A stretch of DNA of 5,417 bases. Origin: Vulcanimicrobiota bacterium (GTDB taxonomy: Bacteria; Vulcanimicrobiota; Vulcanimicrobiia; Vulcanimicrobiales; Vulcanimicrobiaceae). The DNA lies in contig PMFP01000172.1 in the NCBI GenBank assembly GCA_003155175.1, positions 1-5,417 on the forward strand, written 5' to 3'. Shown here piece by piece: positions 1 to 4,690 of this stretch; within the stretch, counting starts at the first letter, position 1; every line of letters begins with the position of its first letter. The position numbers and the translations under genes were made by a program. The notes under the pieces were generated by a model. It saw only the letters and a list, made by a program, of their open reading frames with translations. It did not search any database and was not told where the DNA came from.

Positions 1-2
1 AC

Positions 3-71
3 GCGTTCCCGCGCCAAGACGGGGACGACCGCAAAACCGAAAGCGTGATCGCCGGGCGGCGGCTGACGTGA
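3..71 (+). CDS. C-terminal tail of an unidentified upstream gene (5' partial)
   Basis: Frame 3 is open from the left edge and gives 22 codons ending in D-R-K-T-E-S-V-I-A-G-R-R-L-T before TGA at 69-71. This stop overlaps the GTG start of the following membrane protein in a GTGA junction, the same arrangement seen at three later gene boundaries, which is the main reason to prefer this frame. Frame 1 also ends nearby (TGA at 46-48), and frame 2 stays open into the membrane protein, so the assignment is not certain. The tail is hydrophilic and basic, and the fragment is too short to name a family. Confidence 0.4.
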   Translation, partial: AFPRQDGDDRKTESVIAGRRLT

Positions 72-1390
72 GCATCTTTCTCACGTTCTATGCCGCCGCT
101 CTCGCGCTGGTTTATCTCGAGTTCCGCGAGCCGGGCACGCCGGCCGCGCCGCGTACGCCGCCCTGGCCTGCGTGGATGTGGTGCGCGATCCTCGTCGTCA
201 CGTACGCGATGCAGCTCGGCCTGGTCTGGTATGCGGCAACCGCGATCTCCGGCAGCGAGCCGTGGCGCGGGCTGCTGCCGATCGGCGTGGCCAGTCACGA
301 CGCAAAACATCCCGACGCAACCGCCGCCGCTTTGCTCGCCCTGGGCGCGCTGCAATCGTTTTCGCTGCTGGGTTTGTATCGCAGCGCGGCGCAACGCCGC
401 GTGCTGTTCGCAGGGGCGGCGGCGCTGCTGCTGCTCTCGATGGCTGCGCCCGCGTTCATCAGTCCGGATCCCTACGCGTACGTCGGCGACGCGCTGCTCG
501 GGTCCGCGTCCTACGCGCCGCCGCATAGCGACTTGCCCGGTGAGTTCGCGCTAGTCAATCGTTTTTTTACGACGCCGATGCTGCCGGCGCCCTACGGTCC
601 GCTCTGGATCGCGATCGCTCGCCTGGTGGCCAATCCCTTTCCGTCGCTGCTGGGGAAGCTGCTCGCGTTTCGCGCGCTGGGCGCCGCGTCGTTCGTCGCG
701 CTCCTCGCCGGCCTGCGCGCGCTGCGCGTGCCGCGCCGGATCCTGGCCGTAGCCGCGCTCAATCCCGGACTCGCCATGCAGTACGTCGCGAGCGCGCACA
801 ACGACTTGCTAGGCATCGCGGCGATCGTGATCGCCGCGGCGCTGCTGCGAAGAAACGCCGTCGCCGCCTGCGGCTTGGTCGTCGTGGCGGCGCTGATCAA
901 GCTCCCGTTTGCGATTCTCGGATTGCCGATCCTCGCAGCGGTGCCGCGGCGTGGCGCCCGGTACGCGTGCGCTCTCGCGATCGTCGCGGGCGCCGTTGCC
1001 CTCTCCTGGTTCGGCGCCGGCGCCGGCTATTTTCAAGGCCTCGCCGTGCACGTTCCGGAAGTCGGCTTCGTGCATCTGCTCAACGCTGCCGTGAGCGTCG
1101 CGGCGCTCGTAGCCATCGCGGTTGCGTTCTTGGGCGGACGCCGCCTCAGGAACGCCGTGTGGCTGATGCCGATGATGGGATCCTACATTGCGTCGTGGTA
1201 CGTCACGTACGGCGTCCCGTACGCTTTGGCGCGGCGTAGGATTCTCGCTTCCTTGCTGGTGCTGATGCCGTTCGCCGCGCTGCTGCTCGACGCGAAGTTC
1301 ATGCGCGAGTGGACCTACGCGGCGGTCGTTCCCGCGATCGTGATCCTCGCGATCGCGGCGCGGATAAGGATCGAGCGCGCGGCGACGTAA
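68..1390 (+). CDS. Polytopic membrane protein, probable GT-C type polyprenol-phosphate-sugar-dependent glycosyltransferase (GT87/MptB-like)
   Basis: This 440-residue protein is strongly hydrophobic, with roughly 11 to 13 candidate membrane segments, for example near residues 2-19, 36-58, 86-106, 112-131, 200-218, 246-262, 266-293, 298-318, 335-357, 392-411 and 417-434. Features resembling bacterial GT-C mannosyltransferase-like proteins (GT87/DUF2029, MptA/MptB) are an acidic D-P-Y-A-Y after an early membrane helix (134-138), Y-G-P-L-W (176-180), an A-H-N-D motif (H244, N245, D246) opening a helix, and S-W-Y (376-378) before a late loop. Family members move a sugar from a polyprenyl-phosphate carrier to a glycan or lipid on the outer face of the membrane. 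The acceptor and sugar cannot be read here. The GTG start at 68 is chosen because it forms a GTGA overlap with the preceding stop; the frame is open further upstream, so a longer N-terminus is possible. Wobble positions look richer in G/C than in the genes downstream. Confidence 0.7.
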   Translation: MSIFLTFYAAALALVYLEFREPGTPAAPRTPPWPAWMWCAILVVTYAMQLGLVWYAATAISGSEPWRGLLPIGVASHDAKHPDATAAALLALGALQSFSLLGLYRSAAQRRVLFAGAAALLLLSMAAPAFISPDPYAYVGDALLGSASYAPPHSDLPGEFALVNRFFTTPMLPAPYGPLWIAIARLVANPFPSLLGKLLAFRALGAASFVALLAGLRALRVPRRILAVAALNPGLAMQYVASAHNDLLGIAAIVIAAALLRRNAVAACGLVVVAALIKLPFAILGLPILAAVPRRGARYACALAIVAGAVALSWFGAGAGYFQGLAVHVPEVGFVHLLNAAVSVAALVAIAVAFLGGRRLRNAVWLMPMMGSYIASWYVTYGVPYALARRRILASLLVLMPFAALLLDAKFMREWTYAAVVPAIVILAIAARIRIERAAT

Positions 1391-1426
1391 ATGTTTGTGC
1401 TGAGGAGCTGACGGAAATTGACGAAC

Positions 1427-1432
1427 GAGGGG
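1427..1432 (+). promoter_or_regulatory. Shine-Dalgarno sequence for the ThDP enzyme gene
   Basis: GAGGGG lies 8 bases before the ATG at 1441. It decides the start of the ThDP enzyme against the longer open frame reaching back to 1309, which would overlap the membrane protein gene. It is the strongest ribosome-binding site in the window and sits at the only gene junction that is not a GTGA overlap, so independent translation of the four-gene unit begins here. I see no convincing -35/-10 pair or terminator hairpin in the 50-base gap, so transcription may read through from the membrane protein gene. Confidence 0.65.
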
Positions 1433-1440
1433 CCTGCCAG

Positions 1441-3222
1441 ATGAAGTATGCGGAAGGTTTCGTCGATTGCTTAACGGAGCTTGGCTACACGCACTGCTTT
1501 TTCGTCGCGGGCGGCAATATCATGCACTTGCTCGATGCCGTTCGGACGCGCATGACGTGCGTTCCGTTCGTGCACGAGGTTTCGGCCGGCATCGCCGCCG
1601 AGGCTTTCAATGAAGCCGCGCGGGCGGGGCGCCGTGCCTTCGTGTTGGTTACCGCCGGACCAGGCCTTACGAACCTGGTAACGGCGATTGCGGGCGCTTG
1701 GCTCGAGAGCCGCGAGCTGCTCGTCGTCGGCGGTCAAGTGAAGCGGATTGACCTCTCGCGCGGTCTTGTCAGACAGCGCGGAATTCAGGAGGTAGACGGC
1801 GTCGCAATCGTTCGTCCGATTACCGTGGCCGCCGTACGCATGGACGAGCCGTTCGCTCAGGGCGAAATCGCGGCGCTGGTCCTACGCGGAAGGACCGGGC
1901 GGAAAGGCCCGGTCTTTATCGAGGTTCCGCTTGACGTGCAGGGGTCTCCGATCGACGCAGGTTGGCTTGGCGTCTTACCTAGCGCGGCCGAACAGCGCAC
2001 CGCGGCCGCCGCGCGCGTCGTGGATGAAGTTCGCGTCCGGGTCAGGCAGTCGGAGCGCCCCGTCCTTCTGCTCGGAGGCGGCGTTTCTCGTCGCATCGCC
2101 GCGACCTTGCGCCGCGAGATCGAATCCGCCGATTTGGCCGTGATGACGACGTGGAACGCCTGCGATCGCGTAGATTCACACGCTCCCAACTACTTTGGCC
2201 GCCCCAACACGTGGGGCATGCGTTACTCGAACGTTCTTCTGCAGCAAGCGGACCTGTTGATTTCGGTTGGGACGCGGTTGGGACTTCAGCAGACGGGTTT
2301 CAATTGGCGAGCCTTCGCTCCGGTCGCGCACGTCGTCCAAGTCGACATCGATGCGGCGGAGCTGGAGAAAGGTCATCCGCGGGTCGACACCGCCATTTGC
2401 GCGGACGCAGACGACTTCTTAGCGCGGTTCCTCGAAGGCGGCGTCGGCGGGCACGAGGCATGGCTCGATTTCTGCCGTTTCGTCAAGGGGACGCTACCGC
2501 TCGCCGAGGCGCGAAACGTCCACGGACCTGGGTTCGTCGATCCCTACGAATTTGCCGCGCAGCTCTCCGCCGCTTGTAATTCCACGGATATCGTCATTCC
2601 ATCCAGTAGCGGGGGATCGTTCACGACCATGATGCAGGCCTTCGCGCAGAAGTCCGGTCAAACGATCGTTTCGAACAAGGGTCTAGCCGCCATGGGCTAC
2701 GGCCTCGCTACGGCGATCGGCGCCGGTCTCGCCTTCCCCGATCGCCGAACCATCCTCACGGAGGGCGATGGAGGATTCGCACAAAACGTTCAGGATATTG
2801 CTACCGTTCGCGCTAACGATATGACGCTAAAAATGTTCGTTCACAGCAACGAGGGTTACGCATCCATTCGCATGACTCAGCGCAACTATTTCGGTGGTGC
2901 CTACATCGGTTGCGACCGCGCTACGGGTCTGGGCTTCCCCAACTGGGTCGATTTGTTCCGCGCGTACTCGATTCCGTGCCTCGAGTTGGACGAAAGCGGA
3001 CTAAGCACGCCCGGCGCGCTCGAGCAGATGGAAATGCCGGGACCGGCTGCCTTCATCGTTCCGATCGATCCCGAACAGACGTATTTTCCAAAGATCAGCA
3101 GCGTTGTGACGTCGTCCGGCGACATGGAATCGGCGCCCTTACATCTCATGACTCCGGACCTCGAGCCCGAAACGCTGCGGCGCGTGCTCGGCACTCCGGG
3201 CTTTAAGGCGTCGACGAAGTGA
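1441..3222 (+). CDS. Thiamine-diphosphate-dependent enzyme, acetolactate synthase/2-ketoacid decarboxylase superfamily
   Basis: The 593-residue product has the standard three-domain layout and length of this superfamily. The N-terminal PYR domain (about 1-165) carries the cofactor-activating glutamate E46 in V-P-F-V-H-E, then T-A-G-P-G-L-T-N-L (71-79) and G-P-V-F-I-E-V-P (156-163). The central domain (about 185-325) has R-P-V-L-L-L-G-G-G (206-214) and V-D-I-D (301-304). The PP domain has the ThDP/Mg motif G-D-G (442-444), then 24 residues, then S-N-E-G-Y (469-473), followed by S-I-R-M-T-Q (475-480). The spacing matches yeast pyruvate decarboxylase, so D443, N470 and the G472 carbonyl are the likely Mg ligands; the usual first Asn of the NN pair is Ser469. 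Known members decarboxylate 2-ketoacids and release or transfer the resulting acyl unit; YerE, for instance, adds a two-carbon branch to a nucleotide sugar. The substrate here is unknown. Its TGA overlaps the aldolase start. Housekeeping acetolactate synthase is unlikely, since no small subunit or ilvC neighbour is visible. Confidence 0.88.
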   Translation: MKYAEGFVDCLTELGYTHCFFVAGGNIMHLLDAVRTRMTCVPFVHEVSAGIAAEAFNEAARAGRRAFVLVTAGPGLTNLVTAIAGAWLESRELLVVGGQVKRIDLSRGLVRQRGIQEVDGVAIVRPITVAAVRMDEPFAQGEIAALVLRGRTGRKGPVFIEVPLDVQGSPIDAGWLGVLPSAAEQRTAAAARVVDEVRVRVRQSERPVLLLGGGVSRRIAATLRREIESADLAVMTTWNACDRVDSHAPNYFGRPNTWGMRYSNVLLQQADLLISVGTRLGLQQTGFNWRAFAPVAHVVQVDIDAAELEKGHPRVDTAICADADDFLARFLEGGVGGHEAWLDFCRFVKGTLPLAEARNVHGPGFVDPYEFAAQLSAACNSTDIVIPSSSGGSFTTMMQAFAQKSGQTIVSNKGLAAMGYGLATAIGAGLAFPDRRTILTEGDGGFAQNVQDIATVRANDMTLKMFVHSNEGYASIRMTQRNYFGGAYIGCDRATGLGFPNWVDLFRAYSIPCLELDESGLSTPGALEQMEMPGPAAFIVPIDPEQTYFPKISSVVTSSGDMESAPLHLMTPDLEPETLRRVLGTPGFKASTK

Positions 3223-4034
3223 ACAAGATCGAACATGAGATGCTGGAGATCGTTCGCCATGGCGCCGACGCGTACGGTATGATCGGCGTCAAAGCCGAGT
3301 TTGAAGCGGAAGGAACGCGCACGGACGAGTTGCTCCGGCTGGTTGAAATAGCTCGACGGGCTAACGTGAAGCTTGCCGTGAAGATCGGCGGATGCGAGGC
3401 TATGCGCGACTTGCTCGAGGCCAAGCAGATCGGCGTCGATTACATCATCGCGCCGATGATTGAATCGCCGTACGCTCTGAGCAAGTTCATTGCCGGCAAG
3501 CGGGCCGTCTTTAGTCAGGAAGTGACGCACGATACCGACTTTCTGTTCAACCTCGAAACGGAGACGGGCTTTGCAAATCGGGTCGCGCTGTGCGATCTAG
3601 CGGCAACGGTTGACGGTGCCGACGGCGTCGTGTTCGGCCGGGTCGACTTTTCGGAGTCCATTGGCGCGCATCGAGACTCGATCAACGACCCGAAAGTAAC
3701 GTCCAAGGTCTTAGAAGTCGCCGCGCTATGTAAGGATCGAAACTTGGATCTGGTCGTTGGCGGCGGCGTCTCGATGGACGCAATTCCAGCCTTGCGGGAA
3801 ATTCGCAAAGCGCACCTTTCGCGTTTCGAAACGCGAAAGGTGATTTTCGCCGCGTCCGCGCTGGAGGAGCGCAACATCGAAGAGGGTCTTCTCAATGCGG
3901 TTCATTTCGAGCTCCTGTGGCTGATGAATAAGCGCGATTATTACGGCTCGATTCACCGAGAGGACGAGGCACGGATCGACATGCTGGAGAAGCGGTGGCG
4001 CGTCTTAAACAGGCCGAGGCCGCCGGCCACGTGA
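3219..4034 (+). CDS. HpcH/HpaI aldolase / citrate lyase beta-like family protein
   Basis: The 271-residue protein matches the single TIM-barrel domain of the HpcH/HpaI aldolase and citrate lyase beta family. Visible blocks are G-V-K-A-E-F-E-A-E-G (23-32), K-I-G-G-C-E-A (55-61), A-P-M-I-E-S-P-Y-A-L (78-87), N-L-E-T-E-T-G (111-117), D-G-V-V-F-G-R-V-D-F-S (135-145) and G-G-G-V-S (181-185). E113 and D143 correspond to the divalent-metal ligands of HpaI (its I-E-T and G-P-A-D-L-S motifs), so metal-dependent aldol chemistry is likely. Characterised relatives condense or cleave pyruvate or acetyl-CoA units with aldehydes or ketoacids; the substrate here is not evident. The GTG start overlaps the preceding TGA as GTGA, and only a weak AAGG-like ribosome site precedes it, so translational coupling is probable. 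A perfect 30-bp palindrome covers codons 199-208. The C-terminal 60 residues are charged and extend beyond the barrel core. The family call is firm; the reaction is open. Confidence 0.85.
   Translation: MNKIEHEMLEIVRHGADAYGMIGVKAEFEAEGTRTDELLRLVEIARRANVKLAVKIGGCEAMRDLLEAKQIGVDYIIAPMIESPYALSKFIAGKRAVFSQEVTHDTDFLFNLETETGFANRVALCDLAATVDGADGVVFGRVDFSESIGAHRDSINDPKVTSKVLEVAALCKDRNLDLVVGGGVSMDAIPALREIRKAHLSRFETRKVIFAASALEERNIEEGLLNAVHFELLWLMNKRDYYGSIHREDEARIDMLEKRWRVLNRPRPPAT
3813..3842. repeat. Perfect 30-bp palindrome without a spacer, inside the aldolase gene
   Basis: The left arm CACCTTTCGCGTTTC (3813-3827) is followed immediately by its exact reverse complement (3828-3842), with TTCGAA at the centre. 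Pairing breaks at the next bases outward (3812 G against 3843 A). The palindrome spans exactly ten codons, H199 to V208 of the aldolase, in register, so the complementary strand reads the same ten amino acids. It is a clear physical feature of the sequence. Its function, if any, is unknown. Confidence 0.95.
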
Positions 4035-4690
4035 GTCGCGTACTCGTAACCGGCGGTTCGCGCGGGATCGGGCGCGCCATTTGCACTCGGTTTGCCCAGG
4101 CCGGATACGAAGTGTTGCGCCCGACCCGATCCGAATTGGAACTTGCCGACCCCCGTGCCGTTCGGGAATACGCCGCATCTCTGGCCGGCGTCGACGTGCT
4201 CGTCAACAATGCAGCCGAAAACGTTCCGAACCCGATAGAGCGCTTCGACTTTCGGGACTTCGAACGGGCGGTTGCGGTCAACCAGACCGCGCCTTTCCTG
4301 CTCATGAGCTCGATCGGTGCGCGAATGGCCGAGCGTGGCGAGGGACGCATCGTGAACGTGAGCTCCGTGTATTCGAAGGTGAGTCGAGCGGGACGCTCGA
4401 CGTATTCGACGACGAAGGCCGCGCTAAACGGCGCCACGAGAGCCTTCGCCGTCGAACTCGGTCCTCGGGGCGTCCTCGTGAATGCGGTCTGCCCCGGTTT
4501 CGTCGATACCGACCTCACCAGGCAGAACAACACGCCCTCCGAGCTCGCCGAGCTATGCGCGCAGGTTCCGTTGGGACGGTTGGCGCTTCCGGCCGAGGTT
4601 GCCGAACTCGTCTATTTTTTGGGATCGAATCTGAACACGTATATAACCGGCCAGATTATCGCAATCGACGGTGGTTTCCTAAGCACGTGA
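4031..4690 (+). CDS. Classical short-chain dehydrogenase/reductase (SDR family)
   Basis: The 219-residue protein is a complete, compact classical SDR. The dinucleotide-binding T-G-G-S-R-G-I-G is at 7-14, the N-N-A-A motif at 59-62, and the catalytic tetrad is N84, S112, Y125 and K129 (Y-S-T-T-K). P-G-F-V-D-T (155-160) and I-D-G-G-F (212-216) complete the fold signatures. Basic residues after the second strand (R30, R33) suggest a preference for NADP(H), which is inference. It should interconvert a carbonyl and a secondary alcohol; the substrate is unknown but is probably an intermediate of this cluster. An in-frame GTG at 3995 would add 12 residues, but the GTG at 4031 makes a GTGA overlap with the aldolase stop and places the glycine motif at the normal distance from the N-terminus. 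GAGG at 4014-4017 is a weak ribosome site. FabG-type ketoreductase activity cannot be excluded, but no fatty-acid genes are visible. Confidence 0.9.
   Translation: MSRVLVTGGSRGIGRAICTRFAQAGYEVLRPTRSELELADPRAVREYAASLAGVDVLVNNAAENVPNPIERFDFRDFERAVAVNQTAPFLLMSSIGARMAERGEGRIVNVSSVYSKVSRAGRSTYSTTKAALNGATRAFAVELGPRGVLVNAVCPGFVDTDLTRQNNTPSELAELCAQVPLGRLALPAEVAELVYFLGSNLNTYITGQIIAIDGGFLST

Noticed and set aside
1391..1411. Six-codon open frame (ATG to TGA) in the 50-base gap, possible leader peptide
   Set aside because: It lacks its own ribosome site and regulatory codons, and no alternative hairpins are visible around it.
1418..1423. TTGACG as a possible -35 promoter element
   Set aside because: A matching -10 at 16-18 bases would fall inside the start of the ThDP gene with no good TATAAT-like hexamer, leaving no room for the ribosome site.
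1309..1440. N-terminal extension of the ThDP enzyme by 44 codons
   Set aside because: It would overlap the membrane protein gene by 82 bases, encodes an Arg/Asp-rich stretch unlike the family, and the ATG at 1441 has GAGGGG 8 bases upstream and starts right at the conserved domain.
2901..3530. 209-codon open frame on the minus strand
   Set aside because: It lies opposite the ThDP enzyme and aldolase, shows no recognisable motif, and is the kind of long antisense frame expected in high-GC DNA.
3995..4030. Earlier GTG start for the SDR
   Set aside because: The 12 extra residues precede a normal SDR N-terminus, and the GTG at 4031 forms the same GTGA overlap as the other junctions.
4385..4403. 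Perfect 8-bp stem with a 3-base loop in the SDR gene
   Set aside because: It arises from repeated TCGA/CGAC codon strings in a GC-rich gene, has no T run, and is much weaker than the 30-bp palindrome.
3892..4533. 213-codon open frame on the minus strand
   Set aside because: It is antisense to the aldolase end and SDR, both well supported by motifs; its Ser/Arg/Ala-rich composition is typical of a shadow frame.
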